Shown here: piece by piece, positions 45,662 to 53,472 of the stretch
How the letters are laid out: the number at the start of each line of letters is the position of its first letter
How positions within the stretch are numbered: position 1 is the first letter of the stretch
From: Anaerococcus sp. AGMB09787
GTDB lineage: Bacteria > Bacillota > Clostridia > Tissierellales > Peptoniphilaceae
Direction of reading: 5' to 3'
Assembly: GCF_022808955.1 (NCBI RefSeq)
Contig: NZ_JAKZEY010000001.1
Location: 1 to 64,000, forward strand
Length of the DNA stretch: 64,000 nt
Notes under the pieces: model-generated
The model's database searches: none
What the model saw: the letters and a program-made list of their open reading frames with translations, nothing else
What the model was told of the DNA's origin: nothing
Translations under genes and position numbers: made by a program

Positions 45662-48190
45662 ATGGAAATTATTAAGAGAGATGGGAAGAAAGTAGAATTT
45701 GAAAGGTCCAAGATTGAAGTAGCCATAGCAAAGGCCTTCAACTCAGTTGGATCCATGATTAGTAAAGAAGACCTAGAAGAAATATCAGCTAAGATAGTAG
45801 AGACTATCAAGAATAAGTATCCAGCAGAACACGTGGTTACAGTAGAAGAAGTCCAAGACCTAGTCGAGCTGACCCTCATTGATGAGAAATACTATAGGGA
45901 AGTCAAATCCTATATCCTCTATCGAGCCAAGCACAATATGGATAGGAAGGTCATAGGGGACTTTGCTGAATACATTACCGACAAAAAAATTATTGATCTT
46001 ATATCCAAGATCCAAGACGAATTTGACAACCAAAGATACCCAATAGAATCTCTCTTCTTTAAATTTGAGTCCTTTCTAAAGCAAAATATGAATGAGGAAG
46101 ACACCCTAGAGGCTCTAGTTAGGGCAGCAAGCGAGCTAACTAGCAAGGAAGCTCCTGATTGGGAGATAATTGCAGCTAGGTTTATGATGTATGAGATTAA
46201 TAGGGAAATCGAGGCCAATGAGCAAAGGTATGACCTGGTAGATTTTAAGTCAAAGATTAAGTTCTTGACAGAAAAAAACCTCTACGGTCCTTATATCCTA
46301 GACAATTATTCAAGCGAAGATATAGATGAGCTTGAAAAATATATGGACTTTACTAGGGATGATATCTTTACCTACTCAGGCTTAGATTTAGTTAGGAAGA
46401 GATACCTTATCAAAAACCATAGGGGAGATATATTGGAGAGAGTCCAAGAGATGTTTATGGGCATAGCCATGCACCTAGCCATACCAGAAAAGGACAGGGT
46501 GGCCTTTGCCAAGAGAGTCTACGACATCCTATCAACCCTTAGGGCAACCATGGCAACCCCAACCATGACCAATGCCAGAAAGCCTTACAACCAACTATCT
46601 TCTTGCTTTGTGGACACAGTTCCAGACACCCTCAAGGGAATTTACAGGTCCATAACTAACTTCGCAGAAGTATCCAAGCATGGTGGAGGCATGGGCCTAT
46701 ACTTTGGTAAGGTCAGAGCCAATGGATCAGATATAAGGGGCTTTGAAGGAGTGGCAGGTGGAGTTATCCGTTGGATAAGACTTGCTAACGACACAGCAGT
46801 AGCAGTAGATCAACTTGGAGTTAGACAAGGGGCAGTGGCAGTCTACCTTGATATATGGCATAAGGATATACCAGAGTTCTTGACATTAAGAACCAATAAC
46901 GGTGATGATAGGATGAAGGCCCACGATGTATTTCCAGCGATATGCGTACCAGACCTCTTTTGGAAACTATGTAGAGATGATATAAATGCTGATTGGCATA
47001 TGTTTGATCCCCATGAAGTTGTCAAAAAATATGGAAGAGCCCTAGAAGATACCTATGGAGAAGAATTCGAAGACTTCTACAAGAAGCTAGTAGAAGATAG
47101 GGAAATCTCAAGAAGGGTGATGAAGGTAAAGGATCTAGTAAGACTTATTATAAAGTCCCTAACAGAAACGGGAACACCTTTTGTCTTCAATAGAGATATA
47201 GTAAATAGGATGAACCCTAACAAGCACAAGGGAATCATCTATTCATCAAACCTCTGCACAGAAATTGCCCAAAACATGAGTCCTTCTGAAACCATCTCTA
47301 CAGAGATAGTAGATGAAAATGGGGATAAGGTAATAGTAAATAAAACCAAGCCTGGGGACTTCGTTGAGTGTAACTTAGCAAGTATAACCCTAGGAAAGGT
47401 CGATGTAAACAATGAGGCAGAGCTTGAAGAAACAGTCAGAACCATAGTAAGGGCCCTAGACAACGTAATTGACCTCAACTACTACCCAACCCCTTATGCA
47501 CAAGTAACCAACAAAAAATACAGGGCAATTGGCCTTGGTACTAGTGGCTACCACCACATGCTAGTACAAAATGACATCAGATGGCAAGACGAAGAAGCCC
47601 ATAGCAAATTTGTAGACAGGGTCTATGAGGACATAAACTACTACGCCATCAAAGAATCTGTACAAATCGCCAAGGAAAAAGGATCCTACGACTACTTTGA
47701 AGGATCTGATTGGCAAAGCGGAGCCTACTTCGACCTAAGGGACTACAAGTCAGAGAGGTGGAATAAACTAAGAGAAGAGATCAAAGAAGCTGGCCTAAGA
47801 AATGGCTACCTAATGGCCATAGCCCCAACCGGATCCACATCAATCATATCAGGCACCAGTGCTGGAGTAGACCCTATCATGAATAGGTACTTCATAGAAG
47901 AAAAGAAGGGCGCCATAGTACCAAGAGTTGCACCAGGCCTTACAACCAAGACCTTCTGGCTCTACGAAAATGCCCACGACATTGACCAAAACATCTCAAT
48001 GAGAATGGCAGGAGTAAGGCAAAGGCACATAGACCAAGCCCAAAGCGTCAATATCTATATAACAACCAACTTCACCATGAGACAACTACTAAACATCTAT
48101 ATAACAGCTTGGGAATCAGGAGTTAAATCCATCTACTATGTAAGAGGAAAATCACTAGAAGTCAAAGAATGCGACTCCTGCGCAAGCTAA
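45662..48190 (+). CDS. nrdA: Class I ribonucleoside-diphosphate reductase, alpha subunit
   Basis: An 842-residue reductase. The N-terminal ATP-cone (about 1-95) begins MEIIKRDGKKVEFERSKIE. The active-site motifs are QLSSCFVDTVPD (first redox Cys), YSSNLCTEIAQN (substrate-binding Asn-Cys-Glu) and DFVECNLASITLG (second redox Cys). The C-terminus ends in CDSCAS, the pair reduced by thioredoxin. With NrdB it makes deoxynucleotides in an oxygen-dependent way. NrdR boxes precede it and a terminator follows. GGGAGG lies 4 bases upstream. Confidence 0.93.
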   Translation: MEIIKRDGKKVEFERSKIEVAIAKAFNSVGSMISKEDLEEISAKIVETIKNKYPAEHVVTVEEVQDLVELTLIDEKYYREVKSYILYRAKHNMDRKVIGDFAEYITDKKIIDLISKIQDEFDNQRYPIESLFFKFESFLKQNMNEEDTLEALVRAASELTSKEAPDWEIIAARFMMYEINREIEANEQRYDLVDFKSKIKFLTEKNLYGPYILDNYSSEDIDELEKYMDFTRDDIFTYSGLDLVRKRYLIKNHRGDILERVQEMFMGIAMHLAIPEKDRVAFAKRVYDILSTLRATMATPTMTNARKPYNQLSSCFVDTVPDTLKGIYRSITNFAEVSKHGGGMGLYFGKVRANGSDIRGFEGVAGGVIRWIRLANDTAVAVDQLGVRQGAVAVYLDIWHKDIPEFLTLRTNNGDDRMKAHDVFPAICVPDLFWKLCRDDINADWHMFDPHEVVKKYGRALEDTYGEEFEDFYKKLVEDREISRRVMKVKDLVRLIIKSLTETGTPFVFNRDIVNRMNPNKHKGIIYSSNLCTEIAQNMSPSETISTEIVDENGDKVIVNKTKPGDFVECNLASITLGKVDVNNEAELEETVRTIVRALDNVIDLNYYPTPYAQVTNKKYRAIGLGTSGYHHMLVQNDIRWQDEEAHSKFVDRVYEDINYYAIKESVQIAKEKGSYDYFEGSDWQSGAYFDLRDYKSERWNKLREEIKEAGLRNGYLMAIAPTGSTSIISGTSAGVDPIMNRYFIEEKKGAIVPRVAPGLTTKTFWLYENAHDIDQNISMRMAGVRQRHIDQAQSVNIYITTNFTMRQLLNIYITAWESGVKSIYYVRGKSLEVKECDSCAS

Positions 48191-48198
48191 AAGAGAGG

Positions 48199-48225
48199 CT
48201 GATCACGAGAGTGGTCGGTTTTTTC
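48199..48225 (+). terminator. nrdA terminator
   Basis: CTGATCAC / GTGGTCGG stem with a GAGA loop and a T6 tract. It separates nrdA from the next gene and nrdB. Confidence 0.85.
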
Positions 48226-48460
48226 TTTAATAAATTTTAGGATAACTTCTCTAGTTTCATAATATAAGATATAAATCATCTAAATAGAAATTATTATCTC
48301 AATAGGAAAATGAATAACTAAGTTAATAAATTATTGACTTTTTTTCGAGGAATGATAAAGTGAAGGTACAAAGAAATCGTTCTTATATATGGTGAGTTAA
48401 TAGATAATTTATGTATTAGTATATGAAACTTCTCGCACAGGATAGGTTAAGGAGGTCATA

Positions 48461-48808
48461 ATGAAGTTATATTCAACTGGGTTAATGGGGATTCTTGCAA
48501 GTGTAATTTCGCTTGTAGCAGGTATTCAGATAAATGAAAAATTCAATATTACAAACCCTTATGTATTTTGGATAGGACAGATAGTATTTCCTATAATTTT
48601 TATTGGAGCGCTCCTATATGCTTTATCTTCTTGGGATAAGAAATCAAATTTTCCTAAAATGAGGCTTTACCAGTCAATTATTATATTTATATTGATGTAT
48701 GCTATTGCCTTTATTGGGTCTAAGTATTCTCTTATCCTAATACTAATGGTTGGCATAACAGAAAATTACTTTACTAGGAAAAGAGCTAATTTAATAATAA
48801 CCAAGTAA
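48461..48808 (+). CDS. Small membrane protein of unknown function between nrdA and nrdB
   Basis: A 115-residue protein with three or four hydrophobic segments (about 8-22, 32-55, 70-90 and 92-105). A good AAGGAGG site is 5 bases upstream. A plausible promoter (TTGACT, 16 bases, TAAAGT) lies near 48332-48359. I do not recognise a family. It has its own promoter and terminator, so it is probably not part of the reductase system even though it lies between its two genes. Upstream bases 48226-48460 are otherwise AT-rich without a gene. Confidence 0.6.
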   Translation: MKLYSTGLMGILASVISLVAGIQINEKFNITNPYVFWIGQIVFPIIFIGALLYALSSWDKKSNFPKMRLYQSIIIFILMYAIAFIGSKYSLILILMVGITENYFTRKRANLIITK

Positions 48809-48877
48809 GAAACTTTAGTATCTAATACTTGGATTTGTAATTTTTCTAGGCTGATAAAAATTAATAAGAAGACCAAG

Positions 48878-48926
48878 TCATCAAGTGCAAGTAATAGTCA
48901 AGTTTGCTTGGTATTGATGATTTTTT
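48878..48926 (+). terminator. Possible terminator after the small membrane protein
   Basis: TCATCAA (48878-48884) pairs with TTGATGA (48914-48920), followed by TTTTTT. The loop is long (29 bases), and an alternative ACCAAG/CTTGGT pairing competes with it. Confidence 0.45.
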
Positions 48927-49025
48927 ATTATGTAAGGATAAGTAAATTCGTATAAAGAAATGCTACACTCCTAGATGATATTTTTTATTGTGATATAATA
49001 GAAATATATAACACAAGGAGGGCTT

Positions 49026-50084
49026 ATGGAAAATAGTAAAAAGACAAGAGTTAAGAAACGTGGAATTTTCAATGAAAATGGAGATATCAATCTCGCTGAT
49101 AGAAAAATTATCCAAGGTAATACTACCAACCTCAACGACTTTAATAATATAAAATATACATGGACATCAGACTGGTATAGGCAGGCGATGAATAATTTTT
49201 GGATACCTGAAGAGATTAATTTGAATCAAGACATCAAAGATTATAGGAAATTGGACCAATATGAAAAAGATGCCTATGATAGGATATTATCTTTCCTAAC
49301 CTACCTAGATAGTATCCAGACAGCCAATCTACCTAACCTACAATCCTATATTACAGCAAATGAAATCAACCTTTGCTTATCAATCCAAACCTACCAAGAA
49401 TCAATCCATTCCCAATCATATTCTTATATCTTAGATACAATTTGTTCCCCTGAGGAAAGGACTAGGATCTTGTACCTTTGGAAGGAAGATGACCACCTCC
49501 TAAAGAGAAATAAGTTTATAGGAGAGATATACAATGATTTCCTAGAAAAAAATGACGAATTTAACTTTATGAAGGTCCTAATAGCTAATTATATCCTAGA
49601 AGGTATCTACTTCTATTCAGGATTTTCCTTCTTCTACAACCTAGGAAGAAATGGCAAGATGCCTGGTACTGTCCAAGAAATTCGCTATATAAATAGGGAT
49701 GAGAACACCCACCTCTGGCTCTTTAGGTCCCTAATAAATGACCTCAAGAATGAAAGGGAAGACCTCTTTACAGATGACCTTATGGAATATTATAGGGATA
49801 TGCTAAAGGAGGGAGTTGAGCAAGAGATAGCCTGGGGCAAGTATGCTATTGGCAATAATATTTCAGGACTCAATGAAAAAATGATTGAGGATTATATCAA
49901 ATACCTAGGTAACCTTAGGGCGACAGGACTTGGACTAAGGCCACTCTATGATGGCTATAAGGAGATACCAGAGTCTATGAAGTGGGTAGATGAGTATTCA
50001 GACCCTAACCAAGTAAAGACAGACTTCTTCGAGGCTAAGGTAACAGCTTATTCTAAATCATCTATTATAGAAGATGACCTATAA
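49026..50084 (+). CDS. nrdB: Class I ribonucleotide reductase, beta (radical) subunit
   Basis: A 352-residue ferritin-like subunit. Ligands expected for the diiron site are visible: Asp in FLTYLDSIQ, Glu and His in YQESIHSQSY, Glu in ILEGIYFY, and Glu and His in RDENTHLW. The Tyr of SQSYSY fits the radical Tyr122 of E. coli. It therefore looks like a classical oxygen-activated enzyme and not a manganese-only or radical-less variant. It has a separate -10 TATAAT near 48998 and a terminator, so it is transcribed apart from nrdA. Confidence 0.92.
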   Translation: MENSKKTRVKKRGIFNENGDINLADRKIIQGNTTNLNDFNNIKYTWTSDWYRQAMNNFWIPEEINLNQDIKDYRKLDQYEKDAYDRILSFLTYLDSIQTANLPNLQSYITANEINLCLSIQTYQESIHSQSYSYILDTICSPEERTRILYLWKEDDHLLKRNKFIGEIYNDFLEKNDEFNFMKVLIANYILEGIYFYSGFSFFYNLGRNGKMPGTVQEIRYINRDENTHLWLFRSLINDLKNEREDLFTDDLMEYYRDMLKEGVEQEIAWGKYAIGNNISGLNEKMIEDYIKYLGNLRATGLGLRPLYDGYKEIPESMKWVDEYSDPNQVKTDFFEAKVTAYSKSSIIEDDL

Positions 50085-50100
50085 AATAATAAAAGATAAA

Positions 50101-50143
50101 ACATGAACAGGGTTTAGTAATTGACCTAGTTCATGTTTTTTTA
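50101..50143. terminator. Terminator between nrdB and the convergent small gene
   Basis: ACATGAAC / GTTCATGT arms with an internal GG/CC pair, followed by T7. It may serve both strands. Confidence 0.8.
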
Positions 50144-50425
50144 TTAGCTAAAAATCATAGCTACAAGCAAGAGAGCAAAGGCTAGGGTAAAGAAGAGGCC
50201 TGTTGATGCAAAGGAGATTTCAGCCATCTTGCTACCATCTACCCTAGCAAAGGACTTGCCATTTAATAAATAGTAAACCAGGCTTTCGTATAGGGCAAGC
50301 CCAGTCATTACAAGGATAATGAAAGATATTTTGATTGGGCCCTTAATCAGGACTTGAGAACCAATAGCAAATAAACCAATCAAGATATCGATTAAGTACA
50401 AATAAAGGATAGAGTATTTTTTCAT
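50144..50425 (-). CDS. Small three- or four-helix membrane protein of unknown function
   Basis: A 93-residue hydrophobic protein. The ATG at 50425 has AAGGAGG 5 bases upstream, so the longer upstream frame to 50470 is rejected. Hydrophobic segments lie at about 5-22, 28-48 and 70-92. The loop after YYLLNGKSF resembles YYLTNKSF of the protein at 7480-7752, suggesting the two are distant paralogues. No known family is recognised. Confidence 0.6.
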   Translation of the reverse strand: MKKYSILYLYLIDILIGLFAIGSQVLIKGPIKISFIILVMTGLALYESLVYYLLNGKSFARVDGSKMAEISFASTGLFFTLAFALLLVAMIFS

Positions 50426-50539
50426 GGTTGCCTCCTTTTTATCTTTAGACTCTAATATATATATAATCAAGTAATTAGATAAATATCCTTGATGGAGGGT
50501 ATTAGATTAAAGAATTACATAATTTATCCATAATTTTAT

Positions 50540-50562
50540 TATATAGTTATAATAACTATATA
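50540..50562. promoter_or_regulatory. Perfect 23-base palindrome before the DUF1836 gene
   Basis: Arms TATATAGTTAT and ATAACTATATA around a single central A, 9 bases before the ATG at 50572 and overlapping its ribosome-binding region. A -10-like TATAAT lies within it. It is probably an operator, perhaps for autoregulation by the DUF1836 protein. Confidence 0.6.
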
Positions 50563-50571
50563 GGAGATTTT

Positions 50572-51105
50572 ATGAAGGAATTAAGTGAAATTTTAGAATT
50601 TAAATGCCCTTATTGGGAGGACTTGCCTGATGAGGGCCTTATGAGTAGGGAGGTTGTGGAATATATAAACGATACTCTGGAGCCAATTTTTTTGGACAGC
50701 GGGGTCATAACACCTACCATGATTCAAAATTATTCTAAGTGGAAGCTTCTTCCTGAGATTAAGGGAAGGAAGTACGACAGGGTCCGTATAGCCATGCTCA
50801 TAGTGATAAGTGTCTACAAGAATATCCTAGATATAAACGGGGTAAAGGCAGGGATTAATCTTCAATTAAAGATAATGAGTATTGATAAGTCCTATAACAT
50901 CTTTGCAGAGTCCCTAAACAAGGCCATCGAGAGAACCTTTGAGGGCAGCCTCGAGGAGAAGTTTACTTTAAGGCAAATCACTATGGAAAATTATGAAACT
51001 GGGGTAGACCTAGTTGCTCACGCCTTTGCCTTTAAACTAATGGCCAAGCTTATATTAAAATACGGAGGATACCTGACCCTAAAGGAGGAAGATCAAGATG
51101 AATAA
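50572..51105 (+). CDS. DUF1836 domain protein (MerR-like putative regulator)
   Basis: A 177-residue protein of the DUF1836 family. The central part SGVITPTMIQNYSKWKLLP and RVRIAMLIVISVYKNIL resembles a MerR-type helix-turn-helix with a helical effector region. It precedes degV with an 8-base overlap, a frequent pair in Firmicutes. A regulatory role is inferred from the fold; it may bind the palindrome in its own promoter. AGGAG is 7 bases upstream of the ATG. Confidence 0.8.
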   Translation: MKELSEILEFKCPYWEDLPDEGLMSREVVEYINDTLEPIFLDSGVITPTMIQNYSKWKLLPEIKGRKYDRVRIAMLIVISVYKNILDINGVKAGINLQLKIMSIDKSYNIFAESLNKAIERTFEGSLEEKFTLRQITMENYETGVDLVAHAFAFKLMAKLILKYGGYLTLKEEDQDE

Positions 51106-51949
51106 GGTAGCAATAGTCGCTGATACTAGCCATGATATGACTTTTGAGATGGCAGAGAAATATAATATAGAGCTAATCCCCTACAAGCTTCATATGGGGG
51201 ATAAGGAATACAAGGACCAAGTTGATATATCTTCTAGGGACTTTTATAAGAGGATGGAGGAAGAGGACTTTCTAAAAACATCAATCCCATCTGTAAATGA
51301 CCTCAAGGAAGTCTTAGATAGGCTAGAAGAAGAGGGATACACAGATGCTATTATATTAACTGCATCAGATAAGGTAACTGGCATGTATAATATGTCTTCC
51401 ATGCTAGGGAAGGATTATGACAAGATGAGAGTCCATGTTATAAATACTGACCAAATAGCATCACCTCTTGCCATCCTCGATATATACGCAAGTGAGCTTA
51501 GGGATAAGGGTATGAGTGCCTATGAGATAGTAAAGGAGATTAAGAGGGTCTTGCCTCAAATAAGTGTCTTTGCCCTCTTTAGAACCCTAAAATATGTTAT
51601 CAAGGGAGGAAGGTTTAATAAGTATGCCGGTATGTTTGGCATGCTCCTTGGTATAAAACCCCTCCTAGCCCTCCAAAATGGCGAAGTTACTGTAATGGAG
51701 AAGACTAGAGGGGATAAGAAGAGCCTCCAAGCCCTAGTAGATGCCGTTGTAGAAAAAATAGGGACAGCAAAGAGGTATAGGATGTCAATTTTTTCCGGTA
51801 ATAATGACAAGGAGCTTAAGCTTTTAAAGAAGATGCTTAAGGAAAAAATTCAAAATGCCGAGTTTTATATAGAAACAGAACTAACCCCAGTTCTTGGAGT
51901 CCACGCTGGACCTAGGTCAATTGGAGCTAGTGTAATAATTTTGGATTAG
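51098..51949 (+). CDS. DegV family fatty-acid-binding protein
   Basis: A 283-residue DegV protein. The N-terminal VAIVADTSHDMTFEMAEKY and SIPSVNDLKEVLDRL (the TSxPS-like loop), together with the C-terminal GVHAGPRSIGASVI, match the family. DegV/FakB proteins present fatty acids to FakA kinase for phospholipid synthesis; which fatty acid is unknown. FakA is not in the window. Confidence 0.9.
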   Translation: MNKVAIVADTSHDMTFEMAEKYNIELIPYKLHMGDKEYKDQVDISSRDFYKRMEEEDFLKTSIPSVNDLKEVLDRLEEEGYTDAIILTASDKVTGMYNMSSMLGKDYDKMRVHVINTDQIASPLAILDIYASELRDKGMSAYEIVKEIKRVLPQISVFALFRTLKYVIKGGRFNKYAGMFGMLLGIKPLLALQNGEVTVMEKTRGDKKSLQALVDAVVEKIGTAKRYRMSIFSGNNDKELKLLKKMLKEKIQNAEFYIETELTPVLGVHAGPRSIGASVIILD

Positions 51950-52023
51950 GGGAATAATTATTAGGTGATTTTATAAATTATAGCTTGTGGATAAAGGAAG
52001 AGCTGATAATTTTCTTACAAGTC

Positions 52024-52052
52024 TTGACTTTATTTGAAGCATAGAATAAGAT
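52024..52052 (+). promoter_or_regulatory. Promoter of the T-box leader
   Basis: -35 TTGACT (52024-52029), 17-base spacer, -10 TAAGAT (52047-52052). The transcription start is predicted near 52059. Confidence 0.65.
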
Positions 52053-52058
52053 ATTAGA

Positions 52059-52312
52059 GATATTAAATGCAAAAAGAAGAGTAGTTTATCGAATCGATTA
52101 AAGAGAGCTTAGTTGTGGTGAGATAAGTAGAGATTTTATAAATGAAGATGGCCTTTTGATTGTTGGTTGCCGAATAATTAAGTAACCAGGGGTATGCCCC
52201 TTATAGCAGAAGCTATTGGTAGATAGCTAGTGAGTCTATTAGTGTGAGCTAGTAGAAAATTAAGGTGGTAACACGAGTCTTCGTCCTTATGGCGGGGGCT
52301 CTTTTTATTTTG
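52059..52312 (+). promoter_or_regulatory. T-box riboswitch leader of homoserine dehydrogenase
   Basis: The T-box sequence AAGGTGGTAACACG (52262-52275) is followed by a terminator, GAGTCTTCGTC / GGCGGGGGCTC then TTTTT (52275-52306). Stem I conserved bases are seen (AAGAGAG near 52103; GTGGTGAGATAAG near 52116-52128), as is an AGGGG/CCCCT hairpin near 52188-52201. In the 3' side of stem I, GAAG-ATG-GCC (codon at 52148-52150) suggests an AUG (Met) specifier; this is inference. The UGGU bulge fits a tRNA with discriminator A. The 1950-2023 part of the 392-base gap holds no gene. Confidence 0.85.
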
Positions 52313-52341
52313 AGATTAAAAGATAGAAAGAGGAGGAACAA

Positions 52342-53277
52342 ATGATAAATGTTGCTTTGATAGGATATGGTACTGTTAACTCAGGCTTTAGAGAGATATT
52401 TGAAGAGAAGAGAGCCGAAATAGAAGAAGCTGTAGATGATCAGATAAAGATTAAGAAGATTGTAGTCAAGCACCCAGAAAAACATGAGGATATTAAAAAC
52501 CTACTGGTAGATAGGATAGAGGATATCATAGATGATGAGGAAATCGACCTGGTCATAGAGGCTACAGGTGAAGTAGGGCCTATAGAAGAAGATATAAAGA
52601 AATTATTGGAGAAAAAGAATCTCATAACATCAAATAAGGCCCTGGTATCTAAAAATTTTGAAGAATTTGAAGCCATAGCCAAAAAATACAAGAGGAAGTT
52701 TAGGTTCGATGCAGCAGTAGGGGGAGCTGTCCCTACTATAGAAAACCTCTACACTATAAGAACCCTCAATGATGTAAAGAGAGTAAGTGGGATTTTTAAT
52801 GGGTCCTGTAACTTTGTCCTATCCAAGATGGAAGAAGGGATAGATTTTGATACGGCAGTCAAAGAAGCTCAAAAACTTGGCTTTGCAGAACTTGATCCAT
52901 CAAATGATATAGATGGACTCGATTCAATGAGAAAGCTTAGACTTGCTGCGAGCATCCTTTTTAATAAACCTATAAAAGAAGAAAATATAGACCTGGAAGG
53001 AATAAGAAAGATTACTAACGAGGACATAGAAGAAGCCAAGGCTAATAAGCAAAGATACAAATTAATAGCCTATGGAGATGATGAGGGAACCTATAGGGTA
53101 AGACCAGAACTTGTCGATATAGACTCAAATTTTGGCAAGATAAAAGATAACGAAAATATCTTCCAAATAGAAACTTCCAATGCCAAGATCCTAACCTTTA
53201 TAGGTCCTGGAGCAGGCAAGAGGGAAACAGGCTTTGCCATATTAAACGACTTTTTAAATATCTATAGGATAAGATAG
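52342..53277 (+). CDS. hom: Homoserine dehydrogenase, short form without ACT domain
   Basis: A 311-residue enzyme. It has the N-terminal NAD(P) motif IGYGTVNSG, the dehydrogenase core TSNKALVS and GAVPTIENL, and the catalytic region ELDPSNDIDGLDSMRKL with its Lys. It reduces aspartate semialdehyde to homoserine, towards threonine and methionine. Most Firmicutes forms are over 400 residues with a C-terminal ACT domain; that regulatory domain is missing here. Control is probably by the T-box instead of by threonine binding. Confidence 0.9.
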   Translation: MINVALIGYGTVNSGFREIFEEKRAEIEEAVDDQIKIKKIVVKHPEKHEDIKNLLVDRIEDIIDDEEIDLVIEATGEVGPIEEDIKKLLEKKNLITSNKALVSKNFEEFEAIAKKYKRKFRFDAAVGGAVPTIENLYTIRTLNDVKRVSGIFNGSCNFVLSKMEEGIDFDTAVKEAQKLGFAELDPSNDIDGLDSMRKLRLAASILFNKPIKEENIDLEGIRKITNEDIEEAKANKQRYKLIAYGDDEGTYRVRPELVDIDSNFGKIKDNENIFQIETSNAKILTFIGPGAGKRETGFAILNDFLNIYRIR

Positions 53278-53305
53278 TAAAAATTTAATTAGAATATCGA
53301 ATTAT

Positions 53306-53339
53306 CCGTGACCTACTCATATGTCGGCTCACGGTTTTT
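53306..53339 (+). terminator. hom terminator
   Basis: CCGTGA / TCACGG stem with a 17-base loop and a TTTTTC tract. Confidence 0.8.
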
Positions 53340-53472
53340 CTTTGGAAAAATAATTAAAAATGATTTAAAATATAAAAACTCCATTTACATTTTTAGCTAA
53401 TAATGTATAATTCTTATGTGAATTTTACATAGATTTTACATGGTCTATTTAATAATTTAACATAGTTAGGAG

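Noticed and set aside
51986-51994. Perfect DnaA box TGTGGATAA upstream of the hom T-box
   Set aside because: A single isolated 9-base match far from oriC in AT-rich DNA; one or two are expected by chance. Another at 43831-43839 lies in the DUF3842 gene.
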